A DNA stretch of 64,000 nucleotides from Spirochaetaceae bacterium (GTDB lineage: Bacteria > Spirochaetota > Spirochaetia > Treponematales > Treponemataceae): assembly GCA_017622235.1 (NCBI GenBank), contig JAGARN010000004.1, positions 48,351 through 112,350 on the forward strand, given 5' to 3'. The notes beneath the pieces are model-generated. The model was not told where the DNA came from. It did not search any database and saw only the letters and a program-made list of their open reading frames with translations. A program made the position numbers and the translations under genes. How positions within the stretch are numbered: the first letter of the stretch is position 1; every line of letters starts with the position of its first letter. Positions 35,882 to 44,772 of this stretch are shown here, piece by piece.

Positions 35882-37138
35882 ATGAGTTTTTTTGAAAACA
35901 TTCAAAATACCACTCAAAAAGAGTCAGCTGTTTCTGGTGTAGACGGCTGGCTTTTTACTGATTTTTGGGGCAGAGACTCTTTAACAGCCTCAATTTTACA
36001 CCTTTCAAAAGACAATTTTTCTTCTCGTAGGTGGGTCTATATTGTTTTTGCAAGGGAAACTGCCCCACTAAAAATACTTCACTCAATAGAAGATGATTTT
36101 CTTTGCCATCTACCGGCTGGAACAAAAAAAACTTACTCTTCGCAAAAAGAATTCGAAGCAATATTAAAAGAACTCGCCGGATTAAAGTTTGCTGTTCTTT
36201 ATGATAGCAACATACCTGCAATTTCTACAGTTGACGGCGGTTTTTTAGCTACGCTAAAAAAATGTGGCATAAAAACCCTCTCTGCTAAAACTTTTGTCCA
36301 ACGATGCGTAGGAATCTTATCTCCCGCCGGAATTGATAGCCACGAAAGAAGTTCTTCTTTGCTCCACGGGATAATTGCTGACACTTGGGATTTTATTACG
36401 CAACATTATAAAACTGCCACTCCATTAACAGAAGGTAAAACGGCAACATTTATACTGAATCAGTTTATTCAATACAACTTAACCACAGACCATGCTCCCA
36501 TTGTTGCATTCGGCAAAAACACTGGAAACCCTCACTATCAAGTTCCTTTAGCTGGTGGAGCAACAGCAAAACCCGGCGATGTTATACAGCTTGATATTTG
36601 GGCAAAAGAAAAAATAGCTTCAGACGAAAAAGGAGTATGTTCTTCAAATAATGCAATATATGCCGACATTTCTTGGGTGGGAATTTTTGGAAGCCCCTCT
36701 TTGCAACAACAAACCATGTTTGAAGCTATTAAAGCTGCTAGAAACAAAGCACTCATTGCTATTAATGAAGCAGTTGCAACCAACAAAGAAATATCAGGTT
36801 TGCAAATAGATAAAATTGTACGGCAAGAAATAGATTCTTTAGGTTACGGTTCACTCATTCGCCACAGAACAGGACACGGTATAGATACAAAATGCCACGG
36901 TTATGGAGTAAATTTAGATTCTGTTGAATTTCCAGATGACAGGAATTTACTTATTGGCAGCTGTGTTTCTATTGAACCAGGAATATACACAGCAGAATAT
37001 GGTATGCGTACAGAAATAGATTTATATATTGATTACGAAGGGAAGCCAGTAGTTTCTGGGCAACGCTTTAACAGCCGATATAAAAATCGGCTACCCGAAA
37101 TTCCACAAAAACAGTTACTAACAACGGAGGATTTTTAA
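35882..37138 (+). CDS. M24-family metallopeptidase (aminopeptidase P type)
   Basis: 418-residue cytoplasmic protein with a creatinase-like N-terminal domain and a pita-bread M24 catalytic domain. All five metal ligands are in place: Asp in QLDIWAKE, Asp in YADISWVG, His in HRTGHGID, Glu in SIEPGIY and Glu in MRTEIDLYI. Xaa-Pro aminopeptidase activity is the likely role, though M24 proteins also include non-Pro peptidases. No ribosome site is visible before ATG 35882, which follows the upstream stop by 8 nt. nrnA starts right after its stop. Confidence 0.85.
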   Translation: MSFFENIQNTTQKESAVSGVDGWLFTDFWGRDSLTASILHLSKDNFSSRRWVYIVFARETAPLKILHSIEDDFLCHLPAGTKKTYSSQKEFEAILKELAGLKFAVLYDSNIPAISTVDGGFLATLKKCGIKTLSAKTFVQRCVGILSPAGIDSHERSSSLLHGIIADTWDFITQHYKTATPLTEGKTATFILNQFIQYNLTTDHAPIVAFGKNTGNPHYQVPLAGGATAKPGDVIQLDIWAKEKIASDEKGVCSSNNAIYADISWVGIFGSPSLQQQTMFEAIKAARNKALIAINEAVATNKEISGLQIDKIVRQEIDSLGYGSLIRHRTGHGIDTKCHGYGVNLDSVEFPDDRNLLIGSCVSIEPGIYTAEYGMRTEIDLYIDYEGKPVVSGQRFNSRYKNRLPEIPQKQLLTTEDF

Positions 37139-37139
37139 T

Positions 37140-38132
37140 ATGCACCTAATAACTGACAAACAGGCTGAGTTATTCAAAGATTTTATTCAAAACCATGACA
37201 GTTTTATAATTGCAGGACACAAAGAGCCAGACGGCGATTGTGTTGCTTCTTCTTTAGGAACAGCAGCTATTTTAGACCATTTTAAGAAGCCATATCAGCT
37301 AATATCCGCTGGACCATTCAAAAGAACAGAAATAAAAACTTACGAAAAAAAATTTGCAAAGCAAGCAACTTTGCGTAAAACAGGACGGCAAGGTTTAATT
37401 ATTGTAGATTGTGGCGAGCTAAAACGAATAGGGGATGTTTTACCTGCAACAGAATTAACTGAAGGGCTTACAAAACTAGATACATTTATAATTGACCACC
37501 ACAAAACTTCTTCGCCAGAAAATGAAACATTTATTATAGACCCAACTACCCCTGCAACAGCTTGCCTTGTTCTTCAGTTATACGAAAAACTTGTTGGAAT
37601 ACCAGATAAAAAAACAGCGGAGATATTATTCTTTGGTTTAGCAACAGATACAGGGTATTTTCACTTTTTAGGTACAGACTCAGCAGAAGTATTTATAGCA
37701 GCAGCACGCCTTGTGAACTATGGCGTAAACCCTAGATTAATTTATGACAAAATGACTAGCGGTAAACCTTACAGTACAAGAAAACTTTTAGGCGTGATGC
37801 TTGATAGAGCAGAACAGTATTTTGATGGCAAACTCATTATAAGCTACGAAACGATGGAAGACACCCATCGCCTTGGTTCAGAAGGCAGAGATTCCGATAG
37901 CTTGTACCAGCTTTTACTATCTTCTGCAAACACAGAAGCTGTCGTATTCATCCGACAAGAAACAGAACAAACTTGTACTATGGGTTTTCGCTCCAGAGAT
38001 GCAATAGACGTAAGTCAAATTGCATCGGTATTTGGTGGCGGAGGGCATAAAAATGCCGCTGGATGTAGTACCACAGGAACAATACAAGAGCTAACCCCTA
38101 AGATATTAAATGAATTTAAAAAAATTTTTTGA
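37140..38132 (+). CDS. nrnA: DHH/DHHA1 phosphoesterase (NrnA type)
   Basis: 330 residues. The DHH domain carries GHKEPDGDC (metal site), IVDCGE, IIDHHK (the DHH triad) and ATDTGYFHF. The C-terminal DHHA1 domain ends with FGGGGHKNAAG. Proteins of this type are nanoRNases that degrade 2-5 nt RNA and often dephosphorylate pAp; some hydrolyse linear or cyclic dinucleotides such as pApA from c-di-AMP, which is relevant because a c-di-AMP receptor gene lies at 60108. GGAGG precedes ATG 37140, overlapping the end of the M24 gene. Confidence 0.88.
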   Translation: MHLITDKQAELFKDFIQNHDSFIIAGHKEPDGDCVASSLGTAAILDHFKKPYQLISAGPFKRTEIKTYEKKFAKQATLRKTGRQGLIIVDCGELKRIGDVLPATELTEGLTKLDTFIIDHHKTSSPENETFIIDPTTPATACLVLQLYEKLVGIPDKKTAEILFFGLATDTGYFHFLGTDSAEVFIAAARLVNYGVNPRLIYDKMTSGKPYSTRKLLGVMLDRAEQYFDGKLIISYETMEDTHRLGSEGRDSDSLYQLLLSSANTEAVVFIRQETEQTCTMGFRSRDAIDVSQIASVFGGGGHKNAAGCSTTGTIQELTPKILNEFKKIF

Positions 38133-38146
38133 TTAACTTTTGATGC

Positions 38147-38192
38147 AAACTTGCTTTTTTTTGAAAAAAAACAAGAAAAAGCAAGTTTTCTT
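38147..38192 (+). terminator. Terminator after nrnA
   Basis: 13-bp perfect stem AAACTTGCTTTTT / AAAAAGCAAGTTT with a 16-nt A-rich loop and a short T run. Confidence 0.65.
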
Positions 38193-38322
38193 TAGAATTT
38201 CAAGTTCCAAAGAACTTTTTTTGGTTATAGAATTGGAAAAACCCTCTTTTTTTTTCAAAAATATCGTTTTTTTTGGCACGTTTTTTGCTTGTAATGTAAA
38301 TCATACCCAACGGAGAAAAAAA

Positions 38323-39195
38323 ATGTGCAAAACTTATATGGAAAAACAGTATAACAATTATCTTAATCAAAAAATCACAATAGAAGATTTTTGCTTATAC
38401 TTATTAGAAGAAATTTACAAAACGCCAAAATTCTTTACTTGTTGCAAAATGGAAGAGGATTGTTTTAGTGAATTCCTATTGTGGATACACAAATCTCTTC
38501 CATCAGTTGTAAAACGATATAAAATATCAGCAAGTAGCTTTCAAACCTATTTTACAAACACAATACGTTTACAAACCAAAAGTTTTCTTAGATTTTGGAT
38601 GAAAAAGAAAGCTTTTGAATTAGTCTTGGATAATCACAATGAAGAAGAAAAACTATATGATCCACCAGCAGCCGAAGAAATGATTATGGCAGAATGTCAT
38701 GCGGATAGCTTTTTAAGTAAAAAAGAAAATAAGGCAAGAAAAAATGTAAACTTGCAAGCTAAAACTTTGCTTATCTTAGCATTAAAAAACTATCCCTTCC
38801 TTAACAACAATCATATTGAAATGCTACCTAAAATGACAGCCACAGATAAAGAACTATTCTATAACTATTTGACCATATTAGAACAACGTCAAAGCAAAAA
38901 TATGCAACGATACAAAGAAGCAGAAGGTAGAGTAAATCACACATATGTAAAGTGCAAACAGTATGAAAACGAACTAAAAAACTTAGACCCCGATACTATT
39001 CAACACCAAGTTGTTCAAAAGCAACTAGAAACATCACGAAGACTTCTTTCCATACGACGAAAACAAATGGAACTATACACTAGACGCCTACGACCAAAAA
39101 ATTCTGTTATAGCTGATGTTTTGAATGAAGACCGAAATTTTGTTGCTAGAGCTTTACTTAACGCAGAAAAAAATCTCGGTTCAATAAAGGAATAA
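38323..39195 (+). CDS. Uncharacterised helical protein, possibly DNA-binding
   Basis: 290 residues, no named family recognised. ATG 38323 has CGGAG upstream; the longer ORF from 38140 starts in the nrnA terminator and is rejected. The N-terminal 100 residues (YKISASSFQTYFTNTIRLQ, KSFLRFWMKKK) recall region 2 of sigma factors. A long charged coiled coil lies around 170-250. The C-terminus (NSVIADVLNEDRNFVARALL) could be a helix-turn-helix. It is cytoplasmic, with no signal peptide. A sigma-like or other regulatory role is speculation. It stands alone between a terminator and the rdgB promoter. Confidence 0.6.
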   Translation: MCKTYMEKQYNNYLNQKITIEDFCLYLLEEIYKTPKFFTCCKMEEDCFSEFLLWIHKSLPSVVKRYKISASSFQTYFTNTIRLQTKSFLRFWMKKKAFELVLDNHNEEEKLYDPPAAEEMIMAECHADSFLSKKENKARKNVNLQAKTLLILALKNYPFLNNNHIEMLPKMTATDKELFYNYLTILEQRQSKNMQRYKEAEGRVNHTYVKCKQYENELKNLDPDTIQHQVVQKQLETSRRLLSIRRKQMELYTRRLRPKNSVIADVLNEDRNFVARALLNAEKNLGSIKE

Positions 39196-39224
39196 TTCTC
39201 CAAGAAACTAATTTTCATCAAGTA

Positions 39225-39253
39225 TTGACCTGTACAATACTTGATGATAGTAT
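39225..39253 (+). promoter_or_regulatory. Promoter of rdgB, TTGACC-17-TAGTAT
   Basis: -35 TTGACC (39225-39230), 17-nt spacer, -10 TAGTAT (39248-39253), ending 7 nt before ATG 39261. No ribosome site is present; a leaderless mRNA is predicted. Confidence 0.65.
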
Positions 39254-39260
39254 ATGCAGC

Positions 39261-39905
39261 ATGAAAATATTTCTTGCCTCTGGAAACCAACACAAAAAGA
39301 AAGAAATGTCTGCTATTTTTTCAAAGCACCAAATTGTTTTACCCTCAGATGAGGGGATTGATTTTGATGTTGAAGAAAATGGCGATAGTTTTGTAGCTAA
39401 TAGTCTAATAAAAGCAGAAACTTTGTATCGCATCACAAAACAACCTGTCTTAGCAGATGATTCTGGTATATGTGTTGATATTCTAGGTGGTGCACCAGGA
39501 ATATTCTCATCCAGATATGCAGGACGTAGTATGCGACGAGGGAATCCTGATGGAACAATAATGCAACAAGAACAACGTAATTTGTTGTTATTAGAAGATG
39601 TAGCTCAAGAACTTGCTCAAAACACAACAACTAGTAGCAATAGAAGTTGTCATTATGTATGTGCTATGGTTCTTTATCTTGGTCCAGATAGATTTTATGT
39701 TGCACAAGAAACTATGGAAGGCTATCTTATTTCTGATATCTCAGAAGCAAAGGGTGAAAGAGGCTTTGGATACGACCCTATTGTAATTCTCAAAGATTAT
39801 AATAAAACGGTAGCGGAACTTTCAGATGAAGAAAAAAACAAAGTTTCCCATAGGGGAAAAGCAGGGCGAATTCTTCAAACATTACTGGATACCATAGAAA
39901 AATAA
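39261..39905 (+). CDS. rdgB: dITP/XTP pyrophosphatase (RdgB/HAM1 family)
   Basis: 214 residues. House-cleaning enzyme that hydrolyses non-canonical purine nucleoside triphosphates to monophosphates. Motifs: FLASGNQHKKKEM at the N-terminus (SxNxxK-type substrate loop), EENGDSFVANSLIKA, VLADDSGICVDILGGAPGIFSSRYAG, GERGFGYDPI and VSHRGKA. An internal insertion (RSMRRGNPDGTIMQQEQ) is slightly longer than in E. coli. ATG 39261 gives the exact family N-terminus; the ORF start at 39225 lies inside the promoter. Confidence 0.93.
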   Translation: MKIFLASGNQHKKKEMSAIFSKHQIVLPSDEGIDFDVEENGDSFVANSLIKAETLYRITKQPVLADDSGICVDILGGAPGIFSSRYAGRSMRRGNPDGTIMQQEQRNLLLLEDVAQELAQNTTTSSNRSCHYVCAMVLYLGPDRFYVAQETMEGYLISDISEAKGERGFGYDPIVILKDYNKTVAELSDEEKNKVSHRGKAGRILQTLLDTIEK

Positions 39906-39929
39906 TTTTAAAATTTTTAAAAAAAACAC

Positions 39930-39957
39930 TAAAGTATAAAAATAGCTATTCCGATAA
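39930..39957 (+). promoter_or_regulatory. Sigma28 (FliA)-type promoter of the first flagellin gene
   Basis: TAAAGTAT (39930-39937), 12 nt, then TCCGATAA (39950-39957). This matches the sigma28 consensus TAAAGTTT-N11-GCCGATAA except for two bases and one extra spacer nucleotide, and it lies about 155 nt before the flagellin start. Confidence 0.7.
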
Positions 39958-40065
39958 TATAGTTGAAAAGCTATATGAACGGACAGCTTCGTAGAAGAAT
40001 CCTTCATATTTGTAATTCAAATCGTAAGTTTTCACTCATGTAGCCTTGTAGTGCGAAACTTGCAA

Positions 40066-40106
40066 TGGACAGCAAGGATGTTGTCCAAAAACATTTCCAT
40101 GGAGGA
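40066..40106 (+). promoter_or_regulatory. Candidate CsrA site in the first flagellin leader
   Basis: A hairpin TGGACA-N10-TGTCCA (40066-40087) carries AAGGATG in its loop, and the ribosome site ATGGAGGAAC (40099-40108) carries a second GGA 20 nt later. A loop GGA plus a Shine-Dalgarno GGA is the arrangement of CsrA-repressed flagellin mRNA in Bacillus. Confidence 0.5.
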
Positions 40107-40113
40107 ACAAATT

Positions 40114-40974
40114 ATGGTTATCAACCACAACATGTCAGCTATGTATTCCAACCGCCAGCTCGGTGTAACAAACCTCAGCTTGCAGAAGGATATGGAAAAA
40201 CTTTCATCCGGTATGAGAATCAACCGGGCAGGCGACGATGCATCAGGACTCGCAGTATCTGAAAAAATGCGCAGTCAAATCCGAGGTTTGAACCAGGCTT
40301 CTAAGAACGCTTCAAATGGTATCAGCTTTATCCAGACAACAGAAGGTTATCTACAAGAAACAACTGATATTATGCAGCGTATTCGTGAACTTGCAGTTCA
40401 GGCTTCTAACGGTATTTACAGTGATGAAGATCGTATGCAAATCCAGGTTGAAGTTTCACAGCTGGTTGCAGAAGTTGACCGCATTGCTAGTTCCGCTCAA
40501 TTCAACGGAATGAATATGCTTACAGGTCGCTTTGCACAGCCCACTGGCGAAAACTCCGTTACCGCATCAATGTGGTTCCATATCGGCGCCAACATGGATC
40601 AGCGCATGAGTGTATTTATTGGCACAATGACCTCTACTGCACTCGGTGTAAGACAGCTTGGCGACGAGACGATCATCAGCTTGGCAGCACCGGAAGATGC
40701 CAACCGTGCAATCGGTACAATTGATGAAGCGTTGAAAAAGATCAACAAACAGCGTGCCGACCTGGGTGGATACCAGAACCGTCTTGACTATGCAGTAAAA
40801 GGTATTGATATTGCCGCAGAAAATCTGCAAGCTTCTGAATCACGCATTCGTGATACAGATATGGCAGCTCAGATGGTTGAGTTCACCAAGAATCAGGTAT
40901 TGACACAAGCTGGAACTGCAATGTTAGCTCAGGCAAATATGCAGTCTCAGAACGTCTTGTCACTGCTCAGATAG
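40114..40974 (+). CDS. flaB: Flagellin core protein FlaB (first copy)
   Basis: 286 residues, the size of treponemal FlaB. The D0/D1 N-terminal helices ([56 protein letters not shown]) and C-terminal helices ([31 protein letters not shown], ending SLLR) are both conserved, with only a short central domain, as is usual for periplasmic flagella. No signal peptide; it is exported by the flagellar apparatus. ATG 40114 has GGAGGA 7 nt upstream; the longer ORF start at 40051 lies in the leader. It sits upstream of a second flaB, flaG and fliD. Confidence 0.96.
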   Translation: MVINHNMSAMYSNRQLGVTNLSLQKDMEKLSSGMRINRAGDDASGLAVSEKMRSQIRGLNQASKNASNGISFIQTTEGYLQETTDIMQRIRELAVQASNGIYSDEDRMQIQVEVSQLVAEVDRIASSAQFNGMNMLTGRFAQPTGENSVTASMWFHIGANMDQRMSVFIGTMTSTALGVRQLGDETIISLAAPEDANRAIGTIDEALKKINKQRADLGGYQNRLDYAVKGIDIAAENLQASESRIRDTDMAAQMVEFTKNQVLTQAGTAMLAQANMQSQNVLSLLR

Positions 40975-40981
40975 TGTACTA

Positions 40982-41038
40982 GCAGAAGGCACGTCTTTTA
41001 CAGATTGTGCCTTCTGCAACCTTGTGCGGGTTTTTTTT
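40982..41038 (+). terminator. Strong hairpin after first flaB
   Basis: Perfect 11-bp stem GCAGAAGGCAC (40982-40992) / GTGCCTTCTGC (41007-41017). A run of eight T follows, but 13 nt later, so this may be a terminator or an mRNA-stabilising 3' hairpin. Confidence 0.6.
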
Positions 41039-41048
41039 CTTCCAAGTC

Positions 41049-41077
41049 TTTACAACTCCCCCGTTACTTGTTATAAT
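41049..41077 (+). promoter_or_regulatory. Sigma70-type promoter of the second flagellin gene
   Basis: TTTACA (41049-41054), 17-nt spacer, TATAAT (41072-41077). The leader would be about 237 nt. Confidence 0.65.
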
Positions 41078-41082
41078 CATAT

Positions 41083-41320
41083 TGTCTGAGTTAGGTACGG
41101 ATTTAGACGTACAGTGGTGTAGTTTATCTATGCCAAGATCTTTGAAATGTGCCTTTCATCCGTCTGTGACGGTATGGAATGACATTGTAGGCTACAGTGT
41201 CTTTTCATGCTGTTCGGAGCTAAATCTTTGCAGAGAAGGCGCAAAATCTCTGCATTGTCCGTACAGACGTGGCTGAAACATGGAATGGTTTCAGTGTTTA
41301 CCTAAACATGGAGGGCAACT
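41083..41320 (+). promoter_or_regulatory. Long structured leader of second flaB with candidate CsrA site
   Basis: Several perfect hairpins are visible: TGCAGAGA/TCTCTGCA (41229-41254), CTGAAAC/GTTTCAG (41273-41294) with loop ATGGAATG, and GTTTA-CC-TAAAC (41296-41307) directly before the ribosome site ATGGAGGG (41308-41315). AUGGA in a loop plus GGA at the ribosome site fits a CsrA-binding leader. No protein-coding gene lies in this 346-nt gap. Confidence 0.5.
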
Positions 41321-42175
41321 ATGATTATTAATCACAACATGAGTTCTATGTATGCCAACCGTACTCTGGGTGTTTCAAACGCACAGATTCAGGGCAACAT
41401 AGAAAGGCTCAGTTCTGGTCAGCGTATAAACAGGGCTGGCGATGATGCTTCAGGATTGGCCGTATCAGAAAAGATGCGTTCGCAAATCCGTGGCTTGAAT
41501 CAAGCAGAACGCAACATTCAGAATGGTGTTTCGTTCATCCAAACCACAGAAGGCTACTTGCAAGAAACAACAGACATCTTGCAGCGCATCCGTGAATTGG
41601 CAGTTCAGTCCGCAAACGGAATCTACACCGATGAAGATCGTATGCAGATTCAGGTTGAAGTTTCTCAGTTAGTTTCTGAGGTTGATCGCATAGCAAGTCA
41701 AGCACAGTTCAACGGCATGAATATGCTTACAGGAGCTTTTGCTACAGATTCTGTGTCAGGACGAATTATGCAACTTCAAATTGGCGCAAACATGGATCAG
41801 AACGCACGTGTGTATATCGGCACAATGACAGCTCAAGCTTTGGGTCTAGTTGGTGCACAAGGTGGAGATGAGCATCTTGCAATTTCTACACCAGAAGTAG
41901 CTAATATGGCTATTGGTTCAGTTGATGCAGCTCTTCAGACTGTATCACGACAGCGTGCTGACTTGGGTGCATATCAGAACCGCTTTGAAATGGCAGCAAA
42001 TGGCGTTGCAATCGCTGCAGAAAACCTTCAAGCTTCTGAATCACGCATCCGTGACACAGACATGGCTTCTGAAATGGTCGATTTCACAAAGAACCAGATT
42101 CTTACACAGGCTGGTACAGCAATGCTTGCACAGGCAAATGTACAGTCACAAAACGTACTTGCACTGTTGAGCTAA
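41321..42175 (+). CDS. flaB: Flagellin core protein FlaB (second copy)
   Basis: 284 residues, with the same layout as the first FlaB: N-terminal [38 protein letters not shown] and [19 protein letters not shown], and C-terminal [15 protein letters not shown] and [18 protein letters not shown]. Differences concentrate in the centre ([19 protein letters not shown]). ATG 41321 has ATGGAGGG upstream. Treponemes build the filament core from several FlaB proteins, so the two copies likely co-assemble. A terminator follows the gene. Confidence 0.96.
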   Translation: MIINHNMSSMYANRTLGVSNAQIQGNIERLSSGQRINRAGDDASGLAVSEKMRSQIRGLNQAERNIQNGVSFIQTTEGYLQETTDILQRIRELAVQSANGIYTDEDRMQIQVEVSQLVSEVDRIASQAQFNGMNMLTGAFATDSVSGRIMQLQIGANMDQNARVYIGTMTAQALGLVGAQGGDEHLAISTPEVANMAIGSVDAALQTVSRQRADLGAYQNRFEMAANGVAIAAENLQASESRIRDTDMASEMVDFTKNQILTQAGTAMLAQANVQSQNVLALLS

Positions 42176-42232
42176 AACAAAGGTGAGCTATTAAAGAGAT
42201 ATCTGGATGTCATCTTTTTAATGGCAAACAAA

Positions 42233-42269
42233 AATGGGAGGGGTTGCGCCCCTCTCCCATTTCTTTTTT
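42233..42269 (+). terminator. Terminator after second flaB
   Basis: Stem AATGGGA-GGGG / CCCC-TC-TCCCATT with loop TTGCG and a 2-nt bulge, then a T-rich run. It lies 14 nt before the flaG start, so flaG expression may depend on read-through. Confidence 0.75.
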
Positions 42270-42282
42270 CAGGAGGACGCCC

Positions 42283-42654
42283 ATGAGTGTAATAAATGCT
42301 ATTGGGCAGAATTTGGCAATGGATGGCCACACAATTTACTCCAATGCGAATGCAATAACAGCAGCGAAAGTTCCTGTTGAAGAAAACATAATGCAGGCTT
42401 CCGCAAAAGTGGCTGAAAGTATTGTCCAAAATCTTGCCAAAGTAAAGCAGGACGTACAGGAACTGCAGAAGATTTCTGATGCAATGGGCCATGAAGTACG
42501 TTTTAATGTAAACGAAGAACTAGGACAGGTTGTTGTCAAGATTGTTGACCCTTCTACCGATAAGGTTATAAAGGAGATACCGTCTGCTGATGTGCAACAT
42601 CTGCAAATCAAAATCAGAGAAACCATTGGTCTCTTGATTGACGAAAAGATTTAG
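42283..42654 (+). CDS. flaG: FlaG-family flagellar protein
   Basis: 123 residues. The C-terminal two thirds match the FlaG family: EVRFNVNEELGQVVVKIVD and STDKVIKEIPSADVQHL, then a short terminal helix. The N-terminal 60 residues are helical. FlaG proteins are linked to filament length or export in other bacteria. ATG 42283 has AGGAGG 6 nt upstream; the ORF start at 42244 lies in the terminator and is rejected. It sits between flaB and fliD, 29 nt before fliD. Confidence 0.88.
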   Translation: MSVINAIGQNLAMDGHTIYSNANAITAAKVPVEENIMQASAKVAESIVQNLAKVKQDVQELQKISDAMGHEVRFNVNEELGQVVVKIVDPSTDKVIKEIPSADVQHLQIKIRETIGLLIDEKI

Positions 42655-42683
42655 CGGCCTGCCGTAGCGGACACACGAGAATA

Positions 42684-44771
42684 ATGGCTGGAATCAGTAT
42701 ACCCGGTGTCAGTGACAAATACAAAACCAATGATCTCGTTGAAGCTCTAATGGCACAAGAGAGGTTGCCACTTGAGAGAGAGCAGAAAACCCTTGACGGA
42801 TACAGAGTTCAGCAAGAGGCTTGGCGCAGCGTAAACAATAATATGTCATCGTTGCGCGAGTCTGCTAGGTCTTTATACTCTTTTGACAACCCTTTTAACA
42901 ACAAAATGGCTTCCTCTACAGATGAAAATGCTGTTACAGCAGATCCTGGAAGAGATGCTGCCTTTGAATCATTTAAAATAGACGTAATAAATCCTGCAAC
43001 CGCAGATCGTTTTCTTTCTGCCGAAATAGAGAAAAGTACTAAAGTTCCTCAAGGAACGTATAAATTTACCAGCGGCGACAAATCTATCACTATGAACTGG
43101 AAAGGTGGTAGTCTTCAAGATTTTGTAAATTCATTAAATCGAAGAGGTGGAGATACAATAAAAGCAACTCTTATTGGCGTTTCCCCAGGAAAGCAATCCC
43201 TCTTAATAGAATCATTGCGAACTGGTCAAGAAAACAAACTTCTTTTTGAAGAAGATGCTCTTGATTTTTTTGAATCGATAGGGATGATTCAAAAAGTTAA
43301 ACCGCAACCAACAAATTTTGGAACAAAAAATAGCGAAATAAAAGAATCTCCAGCTTCTGCCACGGACACAAAAGAGCAACAAGGTATGCCAGCCTTATCA
43401 AAAAGTGGGGTTACTATTTCTGGCAACACTATAATTGTTCCGCCACGAGGCAGCTTTTCGATAGATGTACCAAGTGCAGTTGCTTCTGACCCAAACCAAC
43501 GGATTGAGTTTGCAATAACAGAATCTCAAGTTGAAGATATAACAACTGCTCTTAACGAAAGGGTTCTTTCGCCACAATTACCAAGTGCTGGCGGAATCAC
43601 TTTTAAAGGAATTACAGTATACAATATTCAATCTGATACAACTTTGCCTACAAATAAAGAACCACAAGCCCCAGCAGAAGTTCTTTCCCCTGTAGAAAAT
43701 GATAGTATCGTTTTTTTACGTATGAAAGACGGAACTGAAAAAGAACTACCCTACTCTAGTTCCGAATCAACAGAAGATGGTGGCAAAAAAATATCCGTTC
43801 AAATTTCAGATTATCCTAACTTAGATTCTATTGTTATACGGAACAGAAATACAGGCAAAGAGTTAGCTGTTTCTACTCCTGAATCATATAATAAAAATGC
43901 AGATTTAGGTTATGAACCAGTTAATGCTGCAAGCACAGCAGCTGACGCAAAAATTAAGTACGAAGGAATTACTATAACTCGTCCAACGAATTCCATTGAC
44001 GATGTAGTTCCTAATGTAACCCTTAACATACTTAACCCTACAGAACGAACAGCCACCATAGAAATAAAACCAGACACAGAGGCTGCAAAAGACGCTTTAA
44101 TTACCTTTATTGGTACATATAATAAAGTTATGGCAGAAATGAACATTCTAACTCAAAATAAACCAGAGCTTATTTCAGAACTTGAATACCTTACGGATTC
44201 AGAAATTGAACAGTACAAAGAGTGGCTAGGAATGTTTCAAAGTGATTTTACTTTGACCAATGGGAAAAGCACAATGCAGTCCATAATGTCTACAACTTAC
44301 CCGGTAGAAGAAAATTCAACAATTTTAATGCTCGCTCAACTCGGAATTTCCACCAGTGCAGACTCATATTCAGGTTATTCCGCTGCAAAGCTTAAAGGCT
44401 ACTTAGAAATAAACGAAAAAGAATTAGACCAAGCTTTAGAAACAAATCTAACAGAAATAAAAAATATTTTTGGCTACGATAGTGACGGCGATTTAGTAAT
44501 TGATAGTGGTATTGCTTACCAATTAGACAAAAAATTGCAAAGTTTTGTTCAATCTGGTGGAATTCTTTCTACAAAAATTTCAACCCTAAATACACGTATT
44601 GCAAGTTCAGAAACTAAAATCGAAAGGCTAGAAACACAACTAGAGGCAAAAGAGCAAGATTTAAAGGCTAAATACAGTCAGATGGAATCTACTCTAAACA
44701 GTTTGGAATCTCAATCTAATTCTATAACAAATGCATTCAATAACAATAATAACAACAACAGAGGAAACTGA
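42684..44771 (+). CDS. fliD: Flagellar filament cap FliD (hook-associated protein 2)
   Basis: 695 residues. Cap protein on the filament tip that folds incoming flagellin. The N-terminal D0 signature is MAGISIPGVSDKYKTNDLVE, then LMAQERLPLEREQKTLDGYR and WRSVNNNMSSLRESARSLYS. The C-terminal coiled coil (TLNTRIASSETKIERLETQLEAKE region) is also typical. The middle domain is longer than in enterics and contains a Thr/Ser/Pro-rich linker. The tail is an Asn run, from AAT/AAC repeats, ending RGN; this low-complexity end may vary in length between strains. The following gene starts 1 nt after the stop. Confidence 0.93.
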   Translation: MAGISIPGVSDKYKTNDLVEALMAQERLPLEREQKTLDGYRVQQEAWRSVNNNMSSLRESARSLYSFDNPFNNKMASSTDENAVTADPGRDAAFESFKIDVINPATADRFLSAEIEKSTKVPQGTYKFTSGDKSITMNWKGGSLQDFVNSLNRRGGDTIKATLIGVSPGKQSLLIESLRTGQENKLLFEEDALDFFESIGMIQKVKPQPTNFGTKNSEIKESPASATDTKEQQGMPALSKSGVTISGNTIIVPPRGSFSIDVPSAVASDPNQRIEFAITESQVEDITTALNERVLSPQLPSAGGITFKGITVYNIQSDTTLPTNKEPQAPAEVLSPVENDSIVFLRMKDGTEKELPYSSSESTEDGGKKISVQISDYPNLDSIVIRNRNTGKELAVSTPESYNKNADLGYEPVNAASTAADAKIKYEGITITRPTNSIDDVVPNVTLNILNPTERTATIEIKPDTEAAKDALITFIGTYNKVMAEMNILTQNKPELISELEYLTDSEIEQYKEWLGMFQSDFTLTNGKSTMQSIMSTTYPVEENSTILMLAQLGISTSADSYSGYSAAKLKGYLEINEKELDQALETNLTEIKNIFGYDSDGDLVIDSGIAYQLDKKLQSFVQSGGILSTKISTLNTRIASSETKIERLETQLEAKEQDLKAKYSQMESTLNSLESQSNSITNAFNNNNNNNRGN

Positions 44772-44772
44772 T

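Noticed and set aside
38140..38322. 61-residue N-terminal extension of the orphan helical protein
   Set aside because: It is encoded by the nrnA terminator and AT-rich gap, and is Phe/Lys low-complexity. ATG 38323 has a ribosome site.
41007..41276. ORF of 89 codons in the leader of the second flagellin gene
   Set aside because: It starts inside the hairpin after the first flaB, has no ribosome site, and its composition is not protein-like. The region is better explained as a structured leader.
44731..44771. AAT/AAC run at the end of fliD as a phase-variable repeat
   Set aside because: The repeat is short and imperfect, and a length change would only alter the Asn tail; nothing shows switching.
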